From contig CAVZWL010000005.1 in NCBI GenBank assembly GCA_963778945.1, positions 62,001-126,000 of the forward strand: a stretch of 64,000 nt of DNA, read 5' to 3'. Position numbers and translations under genes: made by a program. Of this stretch, positions 34,652 through 44,773 are shown one piece after another; position 1 is the stretch's first letter; every line of letters begins with the position of its first letter. A model generated the notes under the pieces. It was not told the DNA's origin and ran no database searches. It saw only the letters and a list, made by a program, of their open reading frames with translations. The DNA comes from Fen-1254 sp963778945 (GTDB lineage Bacteria > Bacteroidota > Ignavibacteria > UBA10030).

Positions 34652-37338
34652 TTACGGTTGTGTTTGAATTTGCCTTCGCATCTGTGCGATTACCTCTTCG
34701 GCCCCCGAATGCGGCCCGTAAACGGATTGAAGAAGCGCTATGACAGCTTCGGCATCCTTCGGCTGCTGCAATTCCCTGTAGCATGTAAAAAGAACGATAT
34801 ACGAATTATAACCCGAGAACGCTTCCTGAACGCGCCGGCCTGTGGTCACTTTCAGCTCGTCCACGAGCTCGTGAAGAAGTTCATTCGTACGTTCACGGTT
34901 GTGAAGGGAATGATAAAACGACGCAAGGTCGTATTTGATCTTATAGTTCATTCCTACCGACCGGCGCGGCATCACTTCTTCCATACGATCGAGGATGCGA
35001 GATGCTTTCTCCGGCTGGTGCTGAACGTTCATGGCTTGCATAGCATAAAGGAAAAACATGCTTCGATAATTCGCAACGGCCATCTGCACGGTTCCTTCAA
35101 ACGGCGTATTCGTTGCGGATTGAAATCCGCGCCAGGAAAATCCATAACGGGGAATTTTGGAAAATTCATGCGGTGCATCGAAAAGATTCGCCGAAACGAT
35201 CCGCTCGGCTGTGTCCGGCCACAATTGAACAGCGGAGTACGGTAACCAGCTTATAGGCCAATCCGGCCATCTGTAAATGATTACGGAGTCCGAGCGTTCC
35301 GTTCGGCGAGTACGCTTGATGCGAAATATATCGGCCGGCGGAATGCCGCGGTTCTCACCATGTCGAATAACAGAACATCCTGGGGGCGAAGCCCTTTGAG
35401 TCTCCCTTGTAAAATTGTGCTCGGCATAAAAAATCTAAAAACACTCCGATTCAAAACCGATGAATCGGACGATGTAAAAGAATCACCGATGCGATATCGT
35501 TGAACCGTTTCGCTGTCGATCGGAATTTCGATCATTTGCGGCTGGAATTGCACGGGCTGCAGGTCCTCCAATTCCGCATCTGTCGACGAGAAAGGAACAG
35601 GCGCTGCTCCGTACGGTGTATCGTGCTTGAGCTGCAGGGCATACCACGATGTGTTGAGTAAAGTCAGATTGACAACCCGGATGTCCCGCCGGATACCGTC
35701 GACGTTTTGGAGATACCACAAAGGGAATGTATCATTGTCGCCGTTCGTTATAAGAACAGCATTGTTTTCGCAGCTCTGCAAAAGGTTATAGGCATAATCG
35801 TAAGCAACATAGTTGTCTTTTTGATTCGAGGAAGCATAGTTGGCTGCGAACATATTAACCGGTACGAAGAAAAAAGCAAGAGAAAGCATTCCGAAGACGG
35901 CGCTCTGCTGTTTCTGAGGATCGGCAATCGAATTTTTTAAAAAATCCGCTGCCGCGCTTATTCCGATACCTATCCACAGAGAAAAAATTAAAAACGAACC
36001 GGCGTATAAATTATCATATTCATGCGGCTGCGGGCCCTGCTGGTTTTGAGCCCAGGCAAGACAAATTCCCGAAAGCAGAAAAAGGAGCGTCAGAGCAGAG
36101 GCCAGCGGAATATGAGTCCGCCATAACCTATAGAGACCGAGCAGGCCGAAAAGCGCCGGGATAAAGAAGAGCTGCCGCCATCGTATTCCCGCATCGTTAA
36201 AGTTTCCTTCGCAGCCGATCTCATTCCATCCCAGATAACGAAGGTACATATGAATGGTTTGGTACGAAAGGAAGTAATCGAAGTCGCTCGAATATTGTTT
36301 ATGAAATGTCTGCTTCTCAGATTCGGTGCTCCACCGGCGATTCAGGAGAGGAGTATCGATCCATTCCTGCCGGCTGGAATACGACGCCCACCGTGCGAGA
36401 GAACCCGGATTTGTTTCATTGATCGGAGGATGCGCCTGTGCTCGAATGAAAATCACAGCTGAGGTCGACGATCCGAGAACGACGAAAAGAAAACAAAGGA
36501 TAATCAAACGGTATCCCAGGTATTGGCGCCGGCAACACTCGTACAATCCATAAAGGGAAGCCATAAGAATGAAAAGAGGCAAAAAAGAAAAGAGCGAACT
36601 TTTAATTCCGAAAAACTCTCCGCCAAGAAGCGACGGAAGGAACGACACGACTCCCGCTGCGATGAGAAAAAAAAGCGCAAAGGCATAGAGGGCGAACCGC
36701 GCGAAGTGTTCTCTCGAAAACTCGTGATATCTATTGTACCACAGCAGGAACAGCGGCAGGACGGCCAATGCGGAAAGCAAATGCACGCCGACGGACAATC
36801 CGGAAATATAGGCGATAAGCAGAATTCGGCGGGGACTTTGTTCCGATTCTTCGCTCATATACCAATGCAGTCCCAGCCAGAGAATGACAGCAAAGAAAAA
36901 CAGGCCGGCTGTCGTGATGTTCGCTTGAACGGCATTTTGCCAGAAAGTTTTTGAAAAAGACAGCGAAAGGGCTCCGATAAATCCGGAACCGTAGAGAATA
37001 AAATTACCGGCCAGCGAAGGAGGGATTTCCATCTGGTGCCGAAGAATTTTTATGATGACAGCGTACAGGATCGTGCAGGTCAGGCCGCTTGCAGCAGCGG
37101 AAAGCAGATGCATGCGTGCGGCGGGATCGTGAAAGAAAGGAATCATCGCTGCGATGCGCGCCAAAAGAAGAAAAAGAGGCGCTCCGGGTGCGTGCGGTAT
37201 CTGAAGAGAGAATGCAGCCGTGCATACTTCGCCGACATCCCAGAAGAGAACGGTCGGGGCAAGCGTTATCATGTAGGTCGCAAATGAAACCGCGAATACA
37301 ACTGCTGCAACCCATCGATTGATTTTTTTTTCTTCCAT
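34652..37338 (-). CDS. DUF2723 membrane protein, glycosyltransferase-like (two frameshifts as sequenced)
   Basis: About 894 residues. The N-terminal half is polytopic (10 or more hydrophobic segments). The motif APTVLFWDVGEVCTAAFSLQIPHAPGAPLF is the DUF2723 signature, resembling the aspartate loop of GT-C protein O-mannosyltransferases. A large soluble C-terminal part follows with TPR-like helices (FFLYAMQAMNVQHQPEKASRIL). Extra bases near 35244 and 35290-35297 break the frame; correction gives GLRNHLQMAGLAYKLVPYSAVQLWPD. The ATG at 37338 has AAGGAAAAT ahead. A Bacteroidota hallmark family. Confidence 0.88.
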
Positions 37339-37516
37339 ATTTTCCTTCAGAATCTCAAAGCAAAGTACGTATAATGTAGGTTGAAAAGGTTTGAACATCA
37401 AGGATATTCAAACAGCATTATTTCTCAACGCAATAAAACAGTATTGGATCGTACGAACCAACGATAAGAATTCTACGTATGGATGCAAGGGCAGACGCGC
37501 GTATCGTCCGAGAATG

Positions 37517-38675
37517 TTAGAACCGGAAGAGGCGGCAAATTTCGTCGCAGAGCGAGTAGCCGCGCGCTGTCAGTGAAAAATATTTTCCCCGAAGGACAGC
37601 CAATCCGTCCTGCAGGCATGAATCGGTCAGGTCTCTTGTACGTTTCGATCAGATCGAATCCGAACTGCTTATGGAATTTTTCCAGGTCGATTCCGCCGCT
37701 TCGGAGTCCGAGAAAAATTGTTTCTTCCAGCATCTGGCGGCCGGCGAGCTCTTCACTTCCGGCCAGCGGAAGTTCCCCGCGTTCGAGCATTTCGTTGTAC
37801 GATCCGAGGTTGGAAATATTCCACCATCGTTTTTGGTCTCTGTAGGAATGCGCCGAAGGACCGAATCCGAGATACGGTGTGTGATTCCAGTAATTTTTGT
37901 TATGGCGGGATTCGAATCCGGGTTTCGCAAAATTCGATACTTCATACTGTCTGTAACCGTGCTCAGAGAGGAATTCGATCGTCATTTGATACAGCCCGGC
38001 ATCGGTTTCGGTATCTAAGGGAGTTACCTGCTTGCTTTGCACCATTGAAAACAGAGGCGTGTTAGGTTCTACAATCAAACTGTAGCATGAAAGATGAGCC
38101 GGCCGGAGCGCAACTGCTTGTTCAAGATTGAAGCGCCACCGTTCGAGTGTTTGACCGGGAAGCGAAAAAATAAGATCGATGCTCACGTCTTCGAAACCCG
38201 CGTCGAAAGCATCGCGGATGCAGGATCGTGCTGTTTCGGATGAATGGATGCGCGTCAGAAAGCGAAGATCGTCGTCGTGAAAAGACTGAATGCCGACGCT
38301 AAGGCGATTAAGGCCTGCATTTCGGAAATTTTTCAGCTTCTCCACATCGACAGTCCCTGGATTCGCTTCCAGCGTAATTTCTGCGTCCGAATGGATAGAA
38401 AATGTTGAAGAAAGTTTCTGAAGAATTTTGTCGATGGTATCAGGCGGCAGAAGGGAAGGCGTTCCACCGCCAAAGAAGACGGTTTGAAACGTTTCTGCAA
38501 ATTTATATTTTTCTCCTTGAAGACCGATTTCATGTCCGAGGTTTGCCAGGAAACGGTCGATCAGCATATTCTGAGATTGCTCCGGCTCCGATGTCGCCGC
38601 CGGCGCCAGCGAATAAAAATCGCAGTATATGCACTTATGTTCGCAAAAAGGAATATGGATGTAGAGGCCGGGCAC
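37517..38675 (-). CDS. hemW: HemW, radical SAM haem chaperone (frameshifted as sequenced)
   Basis: Radical SAM protein of the HemN/HemW group with CEHKCIYCDF (CxxxCxxC cluster), FGGGTPSLL, EANPGTV, NRLSVGIQSF and the HemW C-terminal domain. HemW differs from true HemN by this N-terminal region. An extra G at 37630-37631 changes the last 45 residues; corrected, the protein ends ..TARGYSLCDEICRLFRF. The start is uncertain: the open frame continues into a heptamer array, so the GTG at 38675 just before PGLYIHIPFC is chosen although no RBS is visible. Confidence 0.87.
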
Positions 38676-38682
38676 AGAAGCG

Positions 38683-38808
38683 TAAATGGTTAATAGTAAA
38701 TAGTAAATGGTAAACTGTGAACTGTAAAGAGTAAACAGAAAACTAAACAACTGATTAACTGATTAACATTCTGTCTTCTTCATTCTCAATTCTTAATTCT
38801 TAATTCTG
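38683..38808. repeat. Heptanucleotide array R6, adjoining the hemW start
   Basis: Eight consecutive units TAAATGG, TTAATAG, TAAATAG, TAAATGG, TAAACTG, TGAACTG, TAAAGAG, TAAACAG (38683-38738), then 8-base ATTAACTG repeats and AATTCTT units up to 38808. It fills the whole gap between lepB and hemW. Confidence 0.85.
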
Positions 38809-38810
38809 CT

Positions 38811-39716
38811 TTACCTTATAATCGTTCCTACCTTGCTCCATCTGATTGTTGCGAATTTGTCGGACAGCGAACGGACTGGCGTATCCTGATCCCACGACCA
38901 ATAGATAAGAATCGCTTCGCCGATGATATTGTCTTCCGGCACGAATCCCCAAAACCGGCTGTCCAGACTGTTGTCCCGGTTGTCGCCGAGGACAAAATAA
39001 TAATTCCGTTCGACTTTATACGAGCGGGCAGGTTTCCCGTCGATGGTAACGACAGAATCGTTCGCCAGCGCAGGAGTGTGTCCTTCGCGGCGTATAAAAA
39101 TTTTCCATGTATTGATCGTCGATGTATTCAGCGGGATCATATCGCCGCGCCGTGGAATTCGGATCGGTCCGTAATTGATGTCGGTAAAACCGCTGTTCGA
39201 TGGGAAAATATCGTCGGATTTTTGCCACGAAGCATTTTTAGTATGAACTGTAGGAATCGCTTTGCGGGGAAGCGGAAGGGGCGTGTTATTGACAAAGGCC
39301 TCGCCCTTCGAAAGGAGAAAAGTGTCTCCCGGGAGCGCAACGCATCGTTTGACATAATTTTCATATTCGCCGGGCGTCACCTCGTCGCGAGCGCCCGGAT
39401 ACTCGAAAATGATGACATCGTTCCTGTGAATATGCCTCCAAAAAGGGAGAGTAAACGAAGGAAGCGCCTTATTGATGAACTCGAAATGATGCGGACTATG
39501 GAGACCGTATGCCATCTTATCGACAAGGAGATAGTCTCCTACTGTGAGAGTGTTTTCCATCGAACGGGATGGAATACTATATGCGTCGATGACGAACGCC
39601 TTGAGCACGAGAGCAGCAAGAAGCGTTATGCCGATGACTTTACCGTATTCGATAACGGAGCCTGAAACATTCTCTGCCGGCTTCACGCCGGCTGTCGTCG
39701 ACGGTCGTTCTGCCAT
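38811..39716 (-). CDS. lepB: Signal peptidase I (first of a tandem pair)
   Basis: Membrane protease that removes signal peptides from exported proteins. 301 residues: one membrane helix (about 25-45), catalytic Ser in PSRSMENTL, Lys in YVKRCVALPGDTF and the C-terminal box VLGDNRDNSLDSRFWGFVPEDNIIG. It overlaps its paralogue's stop codon by one base (TAATG), so both are translated from one mRNA. Confidence 0.94.
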   Translation of the reverse strand: MAERPSTTAGVKPAENVSGSVIEYGKVIGITLLAALVLKAFVIDAYSIPSRSMENTLTVGDYLLVDKMAYGLHSPHHFEFINKALPSFTLPFWRHIHRNDVIIFEYPGARDEVTPGEYENYVKRCVALPGDTFLLSKGEAFVNNTPLPLPRKAIPTVHTKNASWQKSDDIFPSNSGFTDINYGPIRIPRRGDMIPLNTSTINTWKIFIRREGHTPALANDSVVTIDGKPARSYKVERNYYFVLGDNRDNSLDSRFWGFVPEDNIIGEAILIYWSWDQDTPVRSLSDKFATIRWSKVGTIIR

Positions 39717-40654
39717 TACTGAATGAGTGAACCGATTCTGCCCCAGCGCACCGACGCAATTCGGCCGAAGATGTCATAAATCGGTATATCGGAATTCCAC
39801 GACCAGTAGACGATGATCGGCGTGCCGACAAGATTTTCTTTTGGAATAAATCCCCAATAGCGTCCATCCAGACTATTATCCCGATGATCTCCCATGCCGA
39901 AGATATAATCACGCTGGACGGTATACGATGAGACAGGCTTCCCATCCACCAAAACGGAACTGCCTGCAACTCCGGTTGTGTGCCCTTCCCGCTGGATAAA
40001 TATTTCCCATGCCGGATAATTTTGAACGCTCAAATAAATTTCCATTCCTTTTTTTGGAATGACAAGGGGACCGAAATTGTCTTCATTCCAAGGCGCACCT
40101 TTCGGAAAAATCCGGTCATCGGGATCGTTCGACGGAACTTCCCAGCCCCGGTCATAACGTACGTTCCGCGGCAGCGGAACAAGCTGTCCGTTGACGGACA
40201 CGACTCGATTGCGGATCTGGATTGTATCGCCCGATACTGCGATGCAGCGTTTAAGATAATACGTGAACTGATCCGACTGCAATTCATCGCGCATGCCGGG
40301 GAACACAAAAACGATAACATCGCCCCTATGGACATCGCGAACTGCCGGCAAACGAAACCACGGGAAAGGAAGATTCGGCAGGTGAACGGCTCCGAGCGTG
40401 AGCATCTGCAGGAAATCGAATTGCTGCAGGTTCATCGGACTTGTTCCGCCGTAGATGAATTTGTTGACAAAAAGAAGTTCGCCGGTAAGCACCTCGTTTT
40501 CCATTGATCCCGTGGGGACCATAAAGGATGCAATGACAAAATTATTGATGAGGAGAAACAATCCGAATACGATGACGAATTCTTTGAGGAACGCAAGTGT
40601 CTTTTGTTTCCAGCCGAGCCTGGGTTGTTCCTGCGGTTTCTTCTGATTGCTCAC
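39716..40654 (-). CDS. lepB: Signal peptidase I (second of a tandem pair)
   Basis: 312 residues starting at GTG 40654 (MSNQKKPQEQ), with GAAAGGGAAAC as RBS; the longer frame upstream overlaps lepA. One membrane helix (about 24-44), catalytic Ser in PTGSMENEVL, Lys in YYLKRCIAVSGDTI and GMGDHRDNSLDGRYWGFIPKENLVG. It is clearly a paralogue of the next gene, and both keep the Ser/Lys dyad, so both should be active. Confidence 0.94.
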   Translation of the reverse strand: MSNQKKPQEQPRLGWKQKTLAFLKEFVIVFGLFLLINNFVIASFMVPTGSMENEVLTGELLFVNKFIYGGTSPMNLQQFDFLQMLTLGAVHLPNLPFPWFRLPAVRDVHRGDVIVFVFPGMRDELQSDQFTYYLKRCIAVSGDTIQIRNRVVSVNGQLVPLPRNVRYDRGWEVPSNDPDDRIFPKGAPWNEDNFGPLVIPKKGMEIYLSVQNYPAWEIFIQREGHTTGVAGSSVLVDGKPVSSYTVQRDYIFGMGDHRDNSLDGRYWGFIPKENLVGTPIIVYWSWNSDIPIYDIFGRIASVRWGRIGSLIQ

Positions 40655-40685
40655 GTGTTTCCCTTTCTTGAAATTAAATTCTCTT

Positions 40686-42484
40686 CTATTCTTCCATAGA
40701 GAGGACGGCGAGAAATGCTTCCTGGGGAATCTCCACACGGCCTACCTGTTTCATACGTTTTTTACCCTCTTTTTGTTTCTCCAGAAGTTTGCGTTTGCGC
40801 GAAATATCGCCGCCGTAGCATTTAGCCAGAACGTTTTTCCTCATCGCGCTGAGCGTTTCCCGTGCGATAACCTTGCTGCCGATAGCCGCCTGTATGGCTA
40901 CTTCGAACATTTGACGATGGATCAGCTTCCGAAGTTTCTGGCACATCTTTCGTCCCCACTCATACGATTCTTCGCGGTGAACAATGGTGGACAGCGCATC
41001 GACCGGTTCTCCGTTGAGGAGAATATCCAGCTTGACCAGTTCGGATTCCCTGTATTCCAGCAGGTCGTAATCGAACGAAGCATATCCGCGCGAAATGGAT
41101 TTCAGCTTATCGTAAAAATCGAAAATGATTTCGGAAAGGGGAAGTTCATAATGAATATCGGCGCGTTCGGGGCTCAGGTATGTCGTGTTTTTGTGTATAC
41201 CGCGCCGGTCCATGCAGAGTTTCATGATATTTCCGATGTATTCGGTCGGAACGATAATTTGCGCCTTGACGAAAGGTTCTTCTACTTTTTCAATCATACC
41301 GGCGTCCGGCATCAATGCCGGATTGTCTACGAAGAGAACATCATGGTCTGTCTTTGTCACTCGGTATTCGACGTTGGGAACCGTATTGATGAGCGATTGA
41401 TTATATTCCCGTTCAAGGCGTTCACGGACGATCTCCATGTGAAGCAGCCCGAGAAAGCCGGCACGGAATCCGAAACCGAGGGCGACGGATGTTTCCGGCT
41501 CAAAGACCAAAGATGCGTCGTTGAGTTTTAATTTTTCGAGCGCTTCACGCAGTTCGGAAAATTCATCGCTGTTGGTCGGATAAATTCCGCTAAAGACCAT
41601 CGGCTTCGCTTCCTTATATCCGGGAAGCGGCTCCGGCGCAGGATTGCCCGCAAGTGTGATCGTATCCCCGACTTTGGTATCGTGGACATCCCGCAGATTG
41701 GCAATAATATAACCGACATCCCCGGCGGAGAGGGACCCGGTCCGCTTACGCTGCATTTCCAGTATGCCGATGTCTTCCGCCTGGAAATCCCTTCCGTTTG
41801 AAAAAAAGCGTATCTGGTCTTTTTCCTTGATCGAGCCGTCTATAACGCGAACGTAGGCGATTGCACCGCGGAACTCGTCGAATACGGAATCGAAAATAAG
41901 CGCCTTCAGAGGCGCCTGCGGATCTCCCTGCGGCGGCGGAATGCGCTTGACGATCGCTTCCAGAACCTCCTCAGTCCCGATTCCCGATTTAGCGCTGCCC
42001 ATGAGAATCTCTTCTTCCGTACAGCCGATGAGGTCGATAATCTGCTTCTTGACCATTTCGATCATCGTCTTAGCACTGGGCAGATCGATCTTGTTGATAA
42101 AAGGTATGATCTCCAGGCCGGCATCGATTGCGAGGTAAAGGTTGGAAATTGTCTGTGCTTCGACGCCTTGTGTAGCATCGACGACGAGGATCGCTCCCTC
42201 ACATGCGGCGAGGGAGCGGGATACTTCATACGTAAAATCGACGTGTCCCGGCGTGTCGATAAGGTTGAGAGTGTATTCTTTTTTATTGCGCGCTTTATAC
42301 TGGAGCTGAATGGCATGCAGCTTGATGGTAATGCCGCGCTCCTGTTCCAGTTCCATGTCGTCGAGGACCTGTTTGGTCATGTCCCGCGAGGCAATCGTAC
42401 CGGTGTATCCAGAAGCCGGTCAGCCAGAGTCGATTTACCGTGATCGATATGTGCTACAATGCAAAAATTACGAATATGATCCAT
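40686..42484 (-). CDS. lepA: Elongation factor 4 / LepA (frameshifted as sequenced)
   Basis: Translational GTPase that can back-translocate ribosomes. The corrected protein has 599 residues: G1 AHIDHGKST, G3 DTPGHVDFTYEV, G4 NKIDLP, the EF4-specific C-terminal domain (ALGFGFRAGFLGLLHMEIV.., KVIARETLSAMRKNVLAKCYGGDISRKRKLLEKQKEGKKRMK). The first 26 codons are in another frame; one base is missing near 42407, and restoring it gives LLDYTGTIASRDMTKQVLDD. It precedes the two lepB genes, as in E. coli. Confidence 0.95.
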
Positions 42485-42514
42485 TTTCAAAACTCAATCC
42501 AATAAAACGATAAA

Positions 42515-42544
42515 GAGTAAAGAGGGGTTAGCCGCTCTTTACTC
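42515..42544. other. Perfect 10-bp hairpin upstream of lepA
   Basis: GAGTAAAGAG (42515-42524) pairs with CTCTTTACTC (42535-42544) over a 10-base loop. On the plus strand CTTTCTTTCTT follows; on the minus strand it would lie in the lepA leader. It may be a terminator or leader structure. Confidence 0.5.
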
Positions 42545-42599
42545 CTTTCTTTCTTAAAGATATTCAAAAATGGGGAGAAGAGCAATGAGCGATAAAGAG

Positions 42600-42641
42600 T
42601 AAATGGTGAATGGTAAATGGCGAATGGTAAATGGTGAATGG
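42600..42641. repeat. Heptanucleotide tandem array R7
   Basis: Six exact 7-base steps: TAAATGG, TGAATGG, TAAATGG, CGAATGG, TAAATGG, TGAATGG. It lies between the divergent lepA and epimerase genes. Confidence 0.85.
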
Positions 42642-42661
42642 CGTCACGTTTGTTTAATGTT

Positions 42662-42691
42662 TTGCCTTTTTGTTCTTTTGTTTGCTATATT
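42662..42691 (+). promoter_or_regulatory. Candidate promoter of the epimerase gene
   Basis: TTGCCT (42662-42667), 18 bases, TATATT (42686-42691), about 45 bases before the ATG at 42739. Confidence 0.45.
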
Positions 42692-42738
42692 CTTTTCATT
42701 ATTCACAGTTTTCCGGTTGCTCATCAACAAGGAAATAC

Positions 42739-43662
42739 ATGAAAATCGTTATTGCCGGGGGAACTGGATTTATCGGCGGCAGATTGACACAGCGGCTTCT
42801 TGATTTGGATCATGAAGTTATTATTCTTTCGCGCCGCGAGATGGATGCGTCGATATCCCGGTTCCCAAAGAATGTAAAATTGTCATGGCTTGTCTGGGAC
42901 GGCCGAACTCCGGAAGCGCTCCTTCCGGCAATTGACGGAGCTTCCGCCGTTCTTAATCTTGCCGGCGAGTCTCTTGCGGGAAAGAGATGGACCGAAACAC
43001 AAAAGATGATAATATTCGACAGCAGGATCGAGACTACAAGGTCGCTGGTATCGGCGATCGGACGTGCCGGTCATCCGCCGAAAATACTGTTGAATGCATC
43101 CGCCGTCGGTTTTTACGGCAATGTTCCGGAAGGAGATGTGACGGAATACTTTCCACAAGGTAAAGATTTTTTGGCGGATCTTTGTGCGCAATGGGAACTC
43201 GAATCACTGCGTGCAGAAAAATTCGGTGTGCGTGTTGTTCTGCTGCGGTCCGGCATTGTGCTGGACACATGCGCCGGCACGCTTCCAAAATTACTGCTGC
43301 CGTTTAGGTTTTTTCTGGGAGGACATTTTGGAAGCGGGAAGCAATGGTTCCCATGGATTCATGTCCTGGACGAAGTCAATGCTATTCTTTTCGCGCTGAA
43401 CAACGAGAATATCTCCGGCGCTGTGAATCTCTGCGCGCCCGGCATACTTCGCCAGAAAGATTTTTGCACGTTGCTTGGAAAAGTTCTGCACCGGCCGTCG
43501 GTTCTATCGATTCCTGCCGCCGTTTTAAAAATTTTTCTTGGCGAAATGGCGGAACTGCTGCTCCTGCATGGACAGAAAGCTGTGTCTCAAAAATTGATCG
43601 ACAGCGGATTCAAATTTTCTTTTATGGAATGCGAAGAAGCGTTGAAGAATCTTGCGGGCTAA
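42739..43662 (+). CDS. TIGR01777-family NAD-dependent epimerase
   Basis: 307 residues of the YfcH/TIGR01777 branch of the extended short-chain dehydrogenases. The NAD-binding start is MKIVIAGGTGFIGGRL, then AVLNLAGESLAGKRWT and a DUF1731-type C-terminal region (PAAVLKIFLGEMAELLLLHGQKAVSQKLIDSGFKF). The ATG at 42739 follows AAGGAAAT. Substrate unknown. Its stop overlaps the converging gene's stop by four bases. Confidence 0.9.
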   Translation: MKIVIAGGTGFIGGRLTQRLLDLDHEVIILSRREMDASISRFPKNVKLSWLVWDGRTPEALLPAIDGASAVLNLAGESLAGKRWTETQKMIIFDSRIETTRSLVSAIGRAGHPPKILLNASAVGFYGNVPEGDVTEYFPQGKDFLADLCAQWELESLRAEKFGVRVVLLRSGIVLDTCAGTLPKLLLPFRFFLGGHFGSGKQWFPWIHVLDEVNAILFALNNENISGAVNLCAPGILRQKDFCTLLGKVLHRPSVLSIPAAVLKIFLGEMAELLLLHGQKAVSQKLIDSGFKFSFMECEEALKNLAG

Positions 43663-44228
43663 TGAATGGGAATCTTGAGCTGGACGGTGGTTGTTCCTTC
43701 CAGACTATCTGAGACGTCGAAACTGTACAGCGTGGCTCCAACATAAGCATCTAAAAGATTGACAATATACGTAAGCACAAGATAGATCGTATATTTGTCC
43801 CGTATATCATGGTAATAATCCCGGCAGGTTTGGAGTTGAGGGTTGCCTATGTGGTAGATAGTGTCTGCTGCAACCGATGCCGAGAATAGATTTTGGTATC
43901 GGCGATAATAAGTATTGGCTTCGTTCCATTGTGAATAAAACAAAACACCGAGTCCCCAGTATAATGGAATTGTATAATACCGATGAGCATAAAATTGACC
44001 CGCTCCGGGAAGAATTGCTGAAAGAAGCAAAGCGGTGTTTCCGGATTTTTGGTCAAGAGGTACGGGGGCAATTTTACGCGCTGAAAATGCGAGCGTATCG
44101 GCCTGTGCTTTGGCCGAGTCCTGCCGCATAAATGCGGCAGGAACAACTCGCTGGGCATGAGCGGCCTGCGGACGGAGAAGAAAACATGAGAGAGTGCCGA
44201 ACAGCAGTATAAATCCCCTATGCTTCAT
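43659..44228 (-). CDS. DUF5683-domain exported protein
   Basis: 189 residues. Signal peptide to AHAQ, then a linker of about 40 residues and the DUF5683 core GNTALLLSAILPGAGQFYAHRYYTIPLYWGLGVLFYSQWNEANTYY. A second hydrophobic segment (YLVLTYIVNLLDAYVGATLYSF) follows. The family is a Bacteroidota membrane/periplasmic family of unknown function, often near parAB, as here. Seven bases after ridA. Confidence 0.82.
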   Translation of the reverse strand: MKHRGFILLFGTLSCFLLRPQAAHAQRVVPAAFMRQDSAKAQADTLAFSARKIAPVPLDQKSGNTALLLSAILPGAGQFYAHRYYTIPLYWGLGVLFYSQWNEANTYYRRYQNLFSASVAADTIYHIGNPQLQTCRDYYHDIRDKYTIYLVLTYIVNLLDAYVGATLYSFDVSDSLEGTTTVQLKIPIH

Positions 44229-44235
44229 AAAAAAT

Positions 44236-44622
44236 TCAGTCGATAAGAGCGACAGCTTCAATTTCTACCTTCACATCTTTTGGAAGACGGGCAACTTCGA
44301 CCGCACTGCGTGCAGGCGCATTGGATGCAAAAAACTCGCCGTATACCTCATTCATCGCTGCGAAATCGTTCATGCTTTTTAAAAAGACCGTCGTTTTAAC
44401 GACTTGCTGGAGCGACGAACCTCCGGCAAGGAGCACCGCTTCCAGGTTCTTTATGGCCTGCCTGGTTTGGGACTTGATGTCCGTGTCGGTCACCGTTCCT
44501 GAGACGGGATCGAGGGGTATCTGTCCGGCCGTGAAAAGAAGTTTGCCTTCCGCCGCAATCGCCTGACTATAGGGACCAATCGGCGCAGGAGCTTTGTCTG
44601 TTAAAATTTTTGTTTTAGGCAT
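44236..44622 (-). CDS. ridA: RidA family reactive imine deaminase
   Basis: 128 residues. RidA hydrolyses reactive enamine/imine intermediates (such as 2-aminoacrylate) made by PLP enzymes. Conserved segments are PIGPYSQAI, FTAGQIPLDP, QAIKNLEAVLLAGGSSLQQVVKTTVFL and the active-site PARSAVEVARLPKDVKVEIEAVA with the Arg that binds the substrate carboxylate. A heptamer array lies just upstream. Confidence 0.95.
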   Translation of the reverse strand: MPKTKILTDKAPAPIGPYSQAIAAEGKLLFTAGQIPLDPVSGTVTDTDIKSQTRQAIKNLEAVLLAGGSSLQQVVKTTVFLKSMNDFAAMNEVYGEFFASNAPARSAVEVARLPKDVKVEIEAVALID

Positions 44623-44634
44623 TTTTTTAAGCTG

Positions 44635-44767
44635 TAAACGGTAAACTGTGAACTGTGAACTGTAAAGAGCAAATCAACTGAATAACAAAGTAACCAAATA
44701 ACCAAATAACGGATTAACGCATCACATTGAAAAACGAACTACGAACTTAGAACTATGAACCAATGAA
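44635..44767. repeat. Heptanucleotide array R8 between parB and ridA
   Basis: TAAACGG, TAAACTG, TGAACTG, TGAACTG, TAAAGAG (44635-44669), then 8-base AATAACCA-type units (44681-44712), then GAAC-type heptamers CGAACTA, CGAACTT, AGAACTA, TGAACCA (44734-44762). The order of blocks resembles R3 and R6. Confidence 0.85.
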
Positions 44768-44773
44768 CTATTT

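Noticed and set aside
34550..35245. A 231-codon plus-strand ORF
   Set aside because: It is antisense to the C-terminal part of the DUF2723 gene and the glycosyltransferase start.
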